From Coffea arabica (lineage: Eukaryota; Streptophyta; Magnoliopsida; Gentianales; Rubiaceae): 64,000 bases of DNA. The notes under the pieces were generated by a model, which was given only the letters and a program-made list of their open reading frames with translations, was not told where the DNA came from and did not search any database. The translations under genes and the position numbers were made by a program. The DNA lies in assembly GCF_036785885.1 (NCBI RefSeq), contig NC_092323.1:2520501-2584500 (forward strand), in the 5' to 3' direction. Position 1 is the first letter of the stretch; each line of letters opens with the position of its first letter. This document shows positions 37,757-50,300 of this stretch, piece by piece.

Positions 37757-40393
37757 AAGGATCTTTGGCAGAGGATTCGTTTGGGCGGTAGCTCGTTCTC
37801 AACGTTTCTTCCCACGATGGAGTACTCCAGAATCATGGAACTATTTTATCTTACCGTCATTTGTAACTTCCATGACATATTGTTCCTTGCAATATGTTGT
37901 TGTTGTTGATCGTGAAAAGGAAAAAAAAGCGCCTTAACAAATTATTGTTTTTTTTATTGTCGCTGATTACGTCTTCCAAAGAAGAGTTTCCGTCAAAGTC
38001 TTGATAATGAAGGGTTATAACTTATAACTAGTTAGGAAGAATTACGGCAATGACTTTCTATATCACTGCCTATTCCACTTTCGGCCCAACTTTCTATTAC
38101 ATTGCTATGTGTTTTTGAGAAGCATCTCATTTTTTGATTCTATATTAAGAGCTACTCGCAAAAATTAGTTAAGATTCTAAAAGAAAAGGGCGTAGAATCC
38201 TGAAAAATATGTCCCCGGCTTTTTTTTTTTTTCCTGTTTTTTGTCTTGGGGGAGTTTCATGAGTACCGGAAAACAATACAATGTCCACCGAATGAAGGTA
38301 CACGAAAAGGGTTCTTCCCATTGTAAGAAACTAAGTCGTTATCTGATAATTCAATTCAACACTTAAACTTAAATTTAATGGGTTCAAATTTTAATATGTT
38401 CAGTTGTGTTTGATAATCAAAAATTGAATATCTGAATTAATTGCATTGAATCTCCTAAAAAAAACTTGGTCTAAAAAATAAATGATAGGTTACTTACTTA
38501 TCACTTAATGTAATATAGACTCAATTGTATCAATTTTATTACTTAGTAATTCAATAATTTAATGGATTTTAGACTTTAGATTTCAATTTTCAAACTTCAG
38601 TCTTTATTATTAGTTTTAAGAATGAAACAAATACAACCAAACCAAGTTCAAATAAAGCTTTAATCTAAGAAAATAGAATTATGTTTCATTCTTCAAACTA
38701 ATAATAAAGACCTCACAGTCTGAGGTCTCTCAAGTCTTGATCTACGTATTAGCCACAAATGAGACGTGTGGTGCACTTTAAGGTATCAGCAAGGCTCTTT
38801 ATTTGTTTTTGTTTTTTCTTTGTTTTGTGTGTGTGTTGGGGGGGGGGGGGGGGTTTAAAAGATTATCCGTAGCCTTGCAAAAGCATGGCCAAATTGCCAC
38901 CAATTATGGTCATTAGCACAGATCACATTACAAAAGCCTTTGCTTTGAGGCACAGTCCCTGTCCAAAGTTCAACCCTTTTCCCCAAAAAATGGAAGCAAA
39001 TTATGATAACCGGCTTTCCACTTTTGGAAGTGAATTATTAAACAGTGGTAGTAGTCTAATTGTTTCTTTAAGATCGAGCAGTCTTAAGCAGCAACACTTC
39101 ATGTGGCATCCAACGAACGCTTGTGGGAGCATAATACACGCTTAACTCTAATCCAATTCCAACTTAAACTACTTACTTCTCTTTGGATTCTTATTCGCAC
39201 CATATCTTCTGACTCGAAAAGGCAAGCCAAAAAAAAAAAAAAAAAATTTTTTTTTTTATGAGTGGACTGAGAAAATGGAAAATGTTTATGATTAGAACTT
39301 GGGCAATTCGTTTATGTTATTGAAAAATAGTTTCACAACAACAGTAAATTTAATTATATGCTTTAAAGAATATATATATATATAATAAGTCGACGGAAAA
39401 TCCTTGAAAATAATAGAAGAATAAGACAAGAAGAAAAATCAACGAGACATGAAGTTATGGACAGCCACATGAGAATGCTTTCCGGGACGGATAATACTTC
39501 CATGCAACTTTCTGTGAGAAGTGTCGAACTCAGAACGGTTGTGAAATTATTATTGTGAGTGGTGGATGCAAAAAAAAATCTTGGGGGCCGGCCAGTGTTA
39601 GGAATTGGTCCGTCTGATAACACTACCATACTACTACCGCTCTTCTTCTTCTTCTTCAAAAAAAAAAAAAAAAAAAAAAAAAATACACGAGGCATCTTTC
39701 GGTAAAAAGCACGGCTCATAGTGCATAATTAAGTGTTTGTTTTTGTCGACCCTTTCTGTCTTCCTCCCAACAATTTGTGGATATCAAGACTCTTCACCTA
39801 ATTCTTACTCCCTGTTCAGATAAAAATACTCTAGTGTTATTATTTATCTTTCGTCATAAAAACCAAAAAAAAAAAAAAATTAATAAGATTAGTCCACTCA
39901 TGCTATGCTGATTTTGCACTAATAAGGCAAAACAACTACATTAAGATCGATCTAAATTAGTGATGACGGTGACACGGGGGTTCCCTTTTCTGGTATGTGA
40001 TGAGTTGCACCTTGACGTTACACTATTCATTCCCCATTTCCCCTTTTTTATTTTGGGTTTTTTTTTTTAAAAAAAAAAGAAAAATAGCTAGTATTTGTCC
40101 TTTAGCCAGATGCACAAATTGGAACACGACAGACTTAGATGAGTAAATCACTTTCTTTGTCATAGCCACTCGCATTTGGGTCCATCATTAATCACTAATG
40201 ACATTAATTGATTGTTGTTTGGTCCGTTCATTCATTCATTTTATTTTTATTTCAAGATTGGATGCATAGCAAGCAAACAAAGTTGTGGTAGTAGAGAAGA
40301 GAGTGGAATACGAAAATTTCTATGCTTACTTTTGAGAATTTTTGTTTTTCCGTTTGCAATGACCATTGAATTTTGGTAGTGAGAAAAATAATA
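37757..40393. other. Intergenic, no gene seen
   Basis: AT-rich with a G run (about 38836-38853), an A run (about 39658-39682) and a TA run near 39370. Near 38340-38660 AT-rich sequence contains partly inverted TTTGATAATC / GATAATTC motifs, perhaps an eroded MITE. No protein similarity on either strand. Confidence 0.5.
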
Positions 40394-40722
40394 CTCCCTT
40401 CGTCCCACTTTGATAGTCCTGATTCTTTTTTCACACAGTTTAAGAAAAAGTAATTAACTTTATTGGAACAATCAATTTAAGTAGCTATTTTCCTAAAATA
40501 CCCTCACATTAATTAGAGTACAACTTTATAGGAACTTGAATTGATGGTAAAAAAAGAATAAACTCTCATTGAATGATGTAGGTTTATAGTAACAACAACT
40601 TACATTGAATAAGGGTATTTTAGAAAAATTAAAATACAACTACATTTTTCAATTGAAAAGTAGACTACAATTTGGGACAGACGAAAAAAAAAAACATGAC
40701 TATCAAAGTGGGACGGAGGGAG
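40394..40722. mobile_element. Stowaway-type MITE, copy 3 (329 bp, inverted)
   Basis: Ends CTCCCTTCGTCCCACTTTGA and TCAAAGTGGGACGGAGGGAG, flanked by TA at 40392-40393 and 40723-40724. The interior is the reverse complement of the copies at 14367 and 21435, so the insertion is in the opposite orientation. Confidence 0.92.
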
Positions 40723-40914
40723 TATATGAAAAGGCCCCGATAAAATAAAGACTTGGGTGGGTTGCATTGGTCGGGCAGATTGTTACAAAATTCTTTTGGG
40801 CCAAAAGTACGTGATGACCAAAAAAAACAAAAGAACCCATTCGCGGTCCAAATAATTAACCAACCGAATAACTTTTAAATTTGTTTTTTGCTACAGTGTA
40901 AAAAAAAAGAATAA

Positions 40915-41022
40915 ATCCAAAATAGTCGGTGAAGTTCATCGTATGAACGAACAGAAGTTATTGTTAGAAGTTATAGTTAGGGAGGGGTACGATGAACTTC
41001 ACCGACTATTTTACTTTGGAGT
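40915..41022. repeat. Perfect 23-bp inverted repeat, hairpin-forming
   Basis: The arm at 40921-40943 (starting AATAGTCGGTGAAGTTC) is the exact reverse complement of 40988-41010, with a 44-base loop. Flanking TCCAAA and TTTGGA extend the pairing after a small bulge. It could be a very short MITE or a small-RNA precursor. Confidence 0.85.
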
Positions 41023-41327
41023 TGCGTATCCGATTCAGTCATGGAAATTAAAGTAAAAATTTTGAACAGAAGAAGAAGAAGAACACACAAAATCATGCAG
41101 GCAGCCGCCGCTGCTGTTTTTTTTGCACCCAACCGCAACGGCAATGATTATCAAAGCACGCGGTTTTTTGAGCTGAGAACAATGAACTTGAAGACCTGTC
41201 GTCTACCAATCCAATGCATCTAGAAGTCAACAATTACGCAGGAAAAACTCGGTTTGAACCATTTTCTCAAGTCAATGACTTGTTGTCTCAGTAAAAGCCC
41301 GCTCGAGCGACTGAGGTTAGTGCATTG

Positions 41328-41708
41328 GATTGGGTGAAATCCACATAGATAGACAAAGACAAGATCGATCGATGAGTTAGGGGGGACGTAGCCGCAAGCA
41401 CCAAGTAAAATCTATTGCAGGGGGTTTCTGAGGTTTGTGGGGGGTCTTTATCTGTTAGTAGCAGTAGTCTTACATGCTTCTCTATTCTGTCTATCTCACA
41501 TCGTTCTTGGGGGGTTAAGGGTTGGGTAGTTAAGTCCCCAGGTTTACCTTAAAAGTTGCCGATTTTTGAGGTTAAATTTGGGATTAGGTTTAATTAAACA
41601 ATTTCTTACTTCTGTAAGAAAAGGAAAAAGGATTGAGTGAAATCCAGATAGATAGACAAAGACAAGATCGATCGATGAGTTAGGGGGGCGTAGCCGCAAG
41701 CACCAAGT
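41328..41708. repeat. 79-bp direct repeat pair, about 300 bp apart
   Basis: The segment 41328-41406 recurs at 41631-41708 with three visible differences. Both copies contain GACAAGATCGATCGATGAG and end CGCAAGCACCAAGT. The 224 bp between them has no gene. The arrangement resembles very short terminal direct repeats (TRIM-like) or a segmental duplication; no primer-binding site was recognised. Confidence 0.8.
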
Positions 41709-42477
41709 TTCACTTATCAATTCAATAATAAATATTATTATTGTCATTTCTTTTTCTCACCGGCCAAACTATTGAGATTCCGCCTCTTTGTAAAGTTTGT
41801 GCTTGTAGATGGTGAAATTTCGGGAAAGGGTTTGCCTTGAATATGGACAAAAGAGTGTACAATTTGCTGCAAGAATATTTATCACTAAAACACCAACAAA
41901 AAGCAAAGACGCCAAGTCTTCTAGTGAAAGGTGGTTCCTTCCGTGTTGGAAAGTTTTCTCTTTCCGTCCTCACTTAAAGATATTGCCCGCTTTAGTTAGG
42001 GTTTTCGAGTTTAAACTGTCCTTTTTCGTTTTAGTTGATTTGTTAATCTAATGCAGTTATCAGCTGGAGTAATAAAACCGGTCTACTTTGTTATGATTCC
42101 AACCAAGTGGTCCGTACCACAATAAATTGCACCTAAAAGAAAAGTTAAATTGATAAGGCGGTAGTTAAGAAGATGGAGTACTACTGATGGATAGAGAAGA
42201 AGCATGTTTTATTGGGTAAAAACTCTATTTTTTCAGTGTAAAGTTTCAAGATCACAGGAAAAAGGTTGTTTGACTGATCGTATCTTGTTGGATATGTTAT
42301 ACTACTATACCAATTACGAACAATGTTTGAGTTAATTGAAAAATTGATTCAATGCATGTTTGAGGTAATCTCTTGGTCTGTTGCGTGTTTGATGTATTCT
42401 CTTCGTTACTTGCTGAAAAAAAATGCAGTGAAATTATGTTGTTTATCCCCAAAAAGAAAAAGGATTTTGTTTTGTTA
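41709..42477. other. Intergenic, no gene seen
   Basis: AT-rich sequence before the Mutator-like element. Opposite-strand frames of 80-83 codons at 41722-42051 resemble nothing known. Confidence 0.5.
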
Positions 42478-42486
42478 TTTTGAATA

Positions 42487-44276
42487 GGGATAATTGCAGA
42501 AACCTCTCCTGAGGTTTCTTACACTTGCACTGACCTCCCCTCTAGGTTTAGAAATGGCATTCTGCACCCCTGAACAGGAACAATTCGTTGCAGAAACTTC
42601 CCCTGAGACCTGAGGCTTGATGTCCCATTAAAAAATTATTTGTAGAAGTAAGATAAGAAATTTCTTCCAATTTTGCCCTGATCTTGCTTGACAGTTAGTA
42701 TTAACAAGGGAGGGGCGTAGGCATTAAGGATCAAGTAAGTTCAGGAGGTATAAAAGCAACATATTTTTCATTCCAATATCTAGCTTGGTTTGATGAGTGT
42801 TTCGGAATTAAATGCAATTAAATTTCAAATTTACCCCTGATATAACAATTCTTATAAAACAAAAGAATTACACATACGACAAATTAACATCTCCATAATT
42901 GTAACTACAATAGTTATTAACTTTTTTGATAAAATATAAGAAAATCATAAACCATAACAAAATTAATACTAGAAAATAAATATAGTGGCTGTATTAATAA
43001 GGAGAAAATTCCCAAAAAGAGAGATTTTTAAACTAACTTTTTAAAGGGTGGTGATTTTTGAGGCTCTTCCCAAAGGGTGAAAAACGCATCGAAGGAATGC
43101 GTTCTTCCAAATAAAAATGCAACTTTCAAATGCGTTATTTTAATTTTCATAAATTTGTTTAAATATGAAAAATTGGTTAAATAACGCATAACATACCAGC
43201 TCTTTATAGGAAACTGGCAGGTTTTGTAGTATGTTTTATACCAGCTCTTTATGGAAAACATACCAACTCTTTATGAAAAAAAATTGGTTAAATAGCGCCC
43301 AAAGGAAAACTAGTATGTTTTGTATTTAACATAAATTAAATATGTGAAAGTTAAAAAAAAAATTGCCCATAACATGCCAACTCTTTATGGGAAACTGGCA
43401 GGTTTTATATTTAATGCGCTATTTAAACAATTTCGTTGGCCTGTGGAGCTAATTAACCAATTAGCGCATTAACTAATTAGTTAATTAGTTAATTAGACAA
43501 ATAGAAATTCGTTAATTAGTTAATTAATTAATTAGTTAGTTAATTAATTAATTAGATAATTAGTTAGTTAATTAGTTTAACATGTAAATAGTTTGTTAGT
43601 TTCGGACAGACGACAGCTTTAGTTAATTAGTTAATTAGATAAATAGAAATTAGTTAATTAGTTAATTAATTAATTAGATAATTAGTTAATTAGTTTAACT
43701 ATGCAGAAATAGTTTGATTAGTTAATTAGATAATTACATAAATAGAAATTAGTTAATTAGTTAATTAGATAATTAGTTAGTTGATTAGTTAAGCAGTTTA
43801 TTAGTTTATTAGTTTAACATGCAAATAGTTTGTTAGTTCCAGACATACAACAGCTTTAGTTAATTAGATAAACATAAATCAGTTAATTAGTTAATTAATT
43901 AATTAGATAATTAGTTAATAATTAATTAGATAATTAGTTAATAGTTAATTAGTTAATTAGTTTAACTATGATGAAATAGTTTGATTAGTTAATTAGTTAA
44001 TTAGATAAATAGTTAATTAGTTAATTAATTTAACTATGCAGAAATAGTTTGATTAGTTTAATTTGTTTAACAAATTAAACGTTGGTTTTGATGAAAGTAC
44101 TCAAACCTTTCATCTGGTAAAGTCAAATACAATTGGGGGTACTCTAGTAAATTCACACACTTTTACCTTTTAAATTGGCTCCAACTTTTCTAGGGGAGGT
44201 TAATGCTATTTCAAAATTGATAGGGGAGGTCAGTGCAAATGTCAGAAACCTCATGGGAGGTTTCTGCAATTTTCCC
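42487..44276. mobile_element. Non-autonomous Mutator-like element (1790 bp)
   Basis: Left end GGGATAATTGCAGAAACCTC, right end GAGGTTTCTGCAATTTTCCC in part. The inverted repeat extends about 90 bp and includes paired GCACTGACCTCCCC blocks. An exact 9-bp duplication, ttttgaata, occurs at 42478-42486 and 44277-44285. A 9-bp target and long terminal repeats point to Mutator (MULE). There is no transposase. The middle holds short direct repeats (GGAAACTGGCAGGTTTT and similar, 43190-43410) and a large AT minisatellite. Confidence 0.85.
43440..44070. repeat. TTAGTTAA-type minisatellite
   Basis: About 600 bp made almost only of TTAGTTAA / TTAATTAG / GATAAATAGAAA units, with higher-order copies of about 100-180 bp marked by ATGCAGAAATAGTTTGATTAG. 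It lies inside the Mutator-like element. Confidence 0.9.
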
Positions 44277-44450
44277 TTTTGAATATACAATTATTACATG
44301 TCTCTTGTACTGTCTACATGTCGTATCGAATCTAGTAGATATCTTTTGTTAGAATTTTTTTTATGCACATCGTCGAATTCATAAATTTATCCGTTAATGG
44401 GCTTAGCTTTACCTTTTGCTTTTAAGTGTTTGTTTTACTTATTATGCTTT

Positions 44451-44587
44451 GTTTGGATTGCATTTTTCTTGACTTTTTGTAGAGAAATTACTGTAAAGAT
44501 TTGATATATTTATGAGGTAAAAAAATAATTAAAAAATATATTCACGAATAACGTAACAATTTTTCTTTGGAAAGAGACAATCCAAAC
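44451..44587. mobile_element. Small MITE with GTTTGGATTG ends
   Basis: 137 bp beginning GTTTGGATTGCA and ending GACAATCCAAAC, AT-rich inside. Same type as 45927-46075. Target duplication not resolved. Confidence 0.55.
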
Positions 44588-44920
44588 AATCTCTTCGATT
44601 TAAGAAAAAATAGAGCGTTTGATTTACACCACCCCCCCCCCCAAACCCCCAAAAAAAAAGCATTCTTAGAGCCATTTATTTTTATCTCGATCATTTAGGT
44701 GCAGATAATTTTAAAATGTTCAGTTTAATATGAATTCAACGACAAGAAAAAACAAATCTTATTGCCCTATGGAGTAGCTTTTTTTTCCCCTAAGGTACTT
44801 ATGAACTTTCGTGGATTTGACGGTTCATAAAACACGACACATAGCTTTCCTCCGTCTGATTGGTGCCGAAGTAATTTCACGACCATCCTTATTCAGACAG
44901 ATAATGGTCGAAAGTCGAAA

Positions 44921-45200
44921 CACTACAAGAAATTCAAACTTTTCGTGACTTGCTAATAACAAAAACTTTGATGATAGTAACAAAAGGTATGATTTTTAAG
45001 TCACAAATAATAAAAATGACATTAATTTATGAGTCACAATTAATTTTGTGATTTACAAATTAGGAAAATCTTGTGACTTGAAAGATTAATTATGACAATA
45101 TAAACAATGACCCTTATTTACAAGTCACAAGATCAATTGTGACTCATAAATTAATGTCATTTACATTATTTGTGACTTAAAACCATGCATTTTATGACTT
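44921..45200. mobile_element. CACTA-like fragment with nested palindrome
   Basis: Starts CACTACAAGAAATTC, the terminus typical of CACTA (En/Spm) transposons. It continues into an inverted repeat: about 44990-45041 pairs with 45136-45190 (GACATTAATTTATGAGTCAC and its complement). An inner stem pairs CTTGTGACTTG (45069) with CAAGTCACAAG (45121). No right-hand TTGTAGTG end was found, so it is probably truncated. Confidence 0.6.
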
Positions 45201-45926
45201 AAAATCAACTTATTACCATATTCACCTGTTTCATGTCATAAAAAGTATACTGTAGCGATTTTCTAGAGTTTTATAAAAAATATACTGTAGTGATTTGATA
45301 TATACGAAATAAAAAGGTGGCTGAAAAATATATTTGCGAAAAATATAGAGATTTTTTGGAAGAAAATTCCTTTCCAAGAGAAGTTTAAAGTTTTTTAAGA
45401 TTTACACTAATTTGACAAGCTGCGAAAAGTATGCACCGGACCCCAAAATGCAGAACCACGTGATGATATTTATGTACTCCGTTTTGATGTACGAGTTATG
45501 AAGCAAAGGACGCTATATCCTCAAGGCAAACCATTTATTGGTTTCTTATTTGTATGTTCGTTTTATAATACTTAAAAAAAAAAAGAATTCTTAGTAATCA
45601 ATCAACGGTCTAGATAAGGTTTTAGCCAAGCACATCTCTACTTTTCTTCTAATTTTTTCTTGTTCTTTATTTCACACAAAAAAAATGATATTTGTTTCGG
45701 CGTTTGAGGTGATGCGCTACAACTATTAATTCGAAATATCGCAAACAGTTAAAAAAAAAATCCTAATACAGTACTATGTAATATGTAAATATGCCCTACT
45801 GCATCATTTGTTCTTTTGCCTCTTGAAGATAATCTTAATGGTTGACATTTGATATTAAACCGTACCATATATGTTCATTAGTGTCCTACTTGTGAATAGT
45901 TTTCAAAGTTATTATGCAGATTTTGT

Positions 45927-46075
45927 GTTTGGATAGGAGATTATTTAAAATAATTTTTTTTTGTAAAAAATACTATAGTATTTTTTTATGTGATGTATGT
46001 GAGATAAAAATGTGGTAAAAAGATATGTTTATGATACAAGTAAATAAAATTATACAAATAATAAACTATCCAAAC
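45927..46075. mobile_element. Small MITE with GTTTGGATAG ends
   Basis: 149 bp with perfect 10-bp inverted ends GTTTGGATAG and CTATCCAAAC. AT-rich, no frame. Confidence 0.65.
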
Positions 46076-46168
46076 AAACCAAGTACTATTTTAAAACTTT
46101 TGCAAGGCATGAGTAGAGTAGATATGGATGATAAATATCTTTAGTGAGCTACATTTACGACTTGCAAC

Positions 46169-46877
46169 TAGGGTGTCAATCGGGTCAGAAATGGATTGGC
46201 GGGTCAAGTTAAGATCGAGGTATAACAGGGAACCTGTTGACTCGAATACGATCCGCCAACTTGCAATGAGTCAGGATACCTAACCTGAATCTGAAATTTT
46301 CGGGTTGACGGGTTGGCGAGTCACTCGAGTGACTTGATATAACCTGAAACATAATTTCAATTTACTAATTTACCACTATAGTTTCTAACAGAACCAATTT
46401 TGCACAAGGCTAATTACATAATCAAGTAAGAAAAATCTCGATAAAACAATCCCAAACTAGAACTGAAATAAATTAAAACACTGTAAAAGTGTTTTATTCT
46501 AAGCCAAATCTAAAATAAATTAAGACACTATAAAAGTAGAAAATAATATAATACATTATTTGTCCAAATATAATAATTTCAACTTCACACAAGTTAAACA
46601 AATTCATTTAGGATTAAGTGATTAATGCTTTTGGAGAAAAAAAAAGAATAACTTAGTTTAGTGAGATAAAATATTTTTATATTTATTAAATTATTTTTAA
46701 TTCAAAAACAAGTTATTGGGTCAACCCTTGGATGATCTAAATTCGACCTTTTTTTTTTTGTGTTCATCGGGGTTGACCTGCTTCTGATTTGAACCCGCAA
46801 AATCTTCACCCAAACCCATTAATTTCGTGTTAGATTAGTATCGTATTTTCAGATCGCGTCGAAAATTATCACCCTTA
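46169..46877. mobile_element. Non-autonomous hAT-type transposon (709 bp)
   Basis: Ends TAGGGTGTCAATCGGGTC and ATTATCACCCTTA, flanked by an exact 8-bp duplication, cttgcaac, at 46161-46168 and 46878-46885. The ends are rich in GGGTC/GACCC motifs. No transposase. It lies about 335 bp upstream of the MYB gene's TATA box. Confidence 0.88.
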
Positions 46878-46885
46878 CTTGCAAC

Positions 46886-47377
46886 TAGACAGTTATCCGT
46901 AAGAAAACAAAATCACCCGCCTCCTGAGAAAAGGGAAAAAGAAATGCCAAAAAGATAGCATGTACAGTGACCTGTAATGTAACGTTATCTAAACCTTAAA
47001 GAAAAAATGTAACGTTATTTGATAAATTCAGAGAGTTTGTCCACAAGTGATCATGCATGTCGAACATGCTATACATTCTCATCTTAACATCATGGTTATT
47101 ACTATCAGTAACGTAATTAAGTTTGTCTTGAAGGGAAGTTAGGTCAAAATATCATCAACGATATGCTTATTAGAAGCTTAAGGACTGGAGAAAAGCTATT
47201 TAGCCTTCCTCTATAAATTCCAGTCCTCTTCCATTATCTGTCTTCAAATGCACATCTACCATCAACCCTCTTCCAAAATATCCAACCTCTCCCCCCTCTC
47301 CCCCCCCCCCTTCCATCTCCTTCTCTCTCCCATCCCCGATCCCCTCCTCCGCTCTTGCTCAGTCATACAGACATAAG
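46886..47377 (+). promoter_or_regulatory. MYB gene proximal promoter and 5'UTR
   Basis: A good TATA box, CTATAAATT, lies at 47211-47219, placing the transcription start near 47240. The leader that follows is strongly pyrimidine-rich (about 47283-47350, long C and CT runs). The start codon is at 47378. Confidence 0.7.
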
Positions 47378-50300
47378 ATGGATAAGAAACCATGCAATTC
47401 TCAAGATGCTGAAGTAAGGAAAGGGCCTTGGACAATGGAAGAAGATTTAATCCTGATTAACTACATTGCAAATCATGGTGAAGGTGTTTGGAACTCACTA
47501 GCACGATCTGCTGGTAACCTCATTCATTTTACATATATATATGTTTTTCATTTTTTGAGCTAGATATATATGTGTTAAGAGACAAAACTATTTATTACTT
47601 TAATCAAGAAACCCTAACAAGGGAATTTGTTCTTTTCGAAGGCCTCAAGCGTACAGGGAAAAGTTGCCGTCTTCGTTGGCTTAATTATCTTCGACCAGAT
47701 GTAAGGAGGGGAAACATTACACCTGAAGAGCAGCTCTTGATCATGGAGCTGCATGCTAAATGGGGAAACAGGTAACATCTCATATTAGGGTTTGTGAGGT
47801 CTGTATTGAATTGTTATGCAAAGAAACGTGACGGTTCTCGTCCAAGTTTTCTTGTGTGTCTTGACCTTTGCATCGACTAACAAGAGCGACTGAATAGATC
47901 TCCCGAAGAATTTGGGCTACTGGTGCCTGTTCTCAAGCCAACAAAAATTCATAGAGTTAGATTTGGAGTGAAAAGCCGATGAAATGAACATGTTTTCCCC
48001 TTACTTTTGCACGAGAATGGCTATATATGGAAGATCTTCAAATTCAAACGTGCATATATATAACTCGTGGCTGTCAGAATTCAAAAGCTTTATTTCAAAA
48101 CCCAGTATATGGACAATCTTCTTGTACTTCGTCAGACAGAAGTCACACGGCTAAAATTTTGAGTTGAAAGCGAGCAAGCTCTCTTAATTGATTATGATCG
48201 TGTAAGGATCTTAGTAGGCCATGCTAAAACCTTAGTTCGGTTTGTAAATAGATATAAAGCTTCTTTAACTTTTAATTGGCCAATACATAGCTTGAGAAGA
48301 AAATTCTAGGATAACAAATTCATACAAATTCGATTAAAACATCAGCTTTCTGTTGAAATGACAACATTAAGAATCTAATAGGATTTATTAACCGTATATT
48401 TCTTGCCTTTTTAAGATCATCTAACCTTTTTAATGTGATTCATCCCAGTGATACGATCAGAAAGTTGAAAAGGTCGTATACTAGAAATGGAGGTTCCGGG
48501 ACGCCGTACTGAATTTGCGTCTTTGTAGCATTTTGTGGAGAACACGTTTTAAGTGTAGAAAAATGGCATGACACTACTACATAGTTGATGAAACTAGTAC
48601 TATGTGCATTTGATGAAAATGGCATGATACTACAACATAGTTGATGAAACTAGTACCATGTGCATTTGAAGAAATTTTCTTCTCAATAATAGCTGTCGAA
48701 ATATGATACTTCTACCACAGATAATAGCTGTCGAAATAGAGCATGTTGTGAAATGCAAACCAAATAGAGCACGTTGGGAAAATGCAAGTTTCTATTTTAA
48801 GGTGAAGCCTTTTCGTTGATCACATGTTGCCCCTTCCTAGTATAGTATCAACTGAAACAAAGCAGCTCCTAGTTGCATTGTTTGAAGCTGACATCTACCC
48901 TATCTTTTTGGCTCTTGAAGGTAAAGGGGTCGATAGTACTTGATAGGAATTAGGAATTCCGCACGAGTCAATATTTGCGCATGGGGTTTGATGATGTCGT
49001 GTTCACAGCTCTAAATTCATTGTGCACAGCGTCAGTACACTTATCCAGCGTGAAAGTCTGAGCGTAATCTTGAGTCGCGGCTTAGCGGGTGAGTGAGGTT
49101 TTTGACAATGACAAAATAGTTGTACTGCTAAATCTACAAACGGGTTGCTCAAATAAAAATTTAAAAAAAAAAAAAATCTACAAATGGGTTTGCGATGGTG
49201 AAGATTTATGTTGCAACTTTTCGAGAAGAGCAACCTTGGGGGATAAAAACTGAGACTGAGTAGACACAGAAAGTGCACTATTACTTACCGGGAAACTCAC
49301 GACATAGGAGCTAAGGATATTGTTGTAACAATTTAAGAGCTGTTCAGTATCAACTGGAAACACGCACAGAATTGATAGTTCAAAGACACCTAAGTATTGG
49401 GATTTCAAAAAAGATGGGCTCTTTTTTTGTTTCTTTTTGGAAAAACTTAACCTTCAATACTTGTTGAAAACTAAACCTAATGGTGATGGGGCTCGATGAT
49501 GTTATGCCTCGAGTTGCTTGGTGGTCGATTTTCTGACTGGAAGAGTTCAACAGCTAGCAATGCATTTTTCCTTTTTCAATTTGGTTGTGGTGGATGGCCG
49601 GTGGCTGGCATGCTTCTCATGAAATCTTTTTGCATCTCCTCCAAAACTAAACTAGTTGAGTAACTGGCCGGTTGATCGGGTGTTCTTTTTTGGGGAAGTT
49701 GGTTTGAGAATCTGGGGAATCAAGTGTCGAAACCTTCCAATTTATATTCTGCGGGGTTTGCCTTTAAGTAAAACTTCGATTGTGAAGGCGTTTGAGTCTG
49801 AACCACAGAACATGGAGAGCTTAGGTCTCAAAACCAGGAAACGCGTAAGAGTTGGAGTCATTATTCTCGTAACTGATCCGCGATCAAGCCCGCATTCAAG
49901 AAATTATAAGTTGGTCGGGGCCACACGGCATTGCATGCATGGTAGAAATTCAATTTTCGGCTGAACTACGTGAAAAAATTCCCTTGTTAGCAAGAATGAG
50001 ATGAATAAAACTTTTACCAACACTTGGAGGACTTATTTAGTAATGAAATTAAAATCGCCATGATGCATGCGTTGATCTTTACAGTATGATTAAAACTTGC
50101 TAGCACCTGTTTACAAAAACGAAATGTAGAACATTAATTACATCTTCTTCTATAGTAGATATGATGAGTATATACATACATATATATATATATTCTGTTT
50201 TGAGTATTCTGTTAATTGTTATGCGGCGAAGGTGGTCCAAAATAGCAAAGCATCTTCCCGGAAGAACAGATAATGAAATTAAAAACTATTGGAGGACTAG

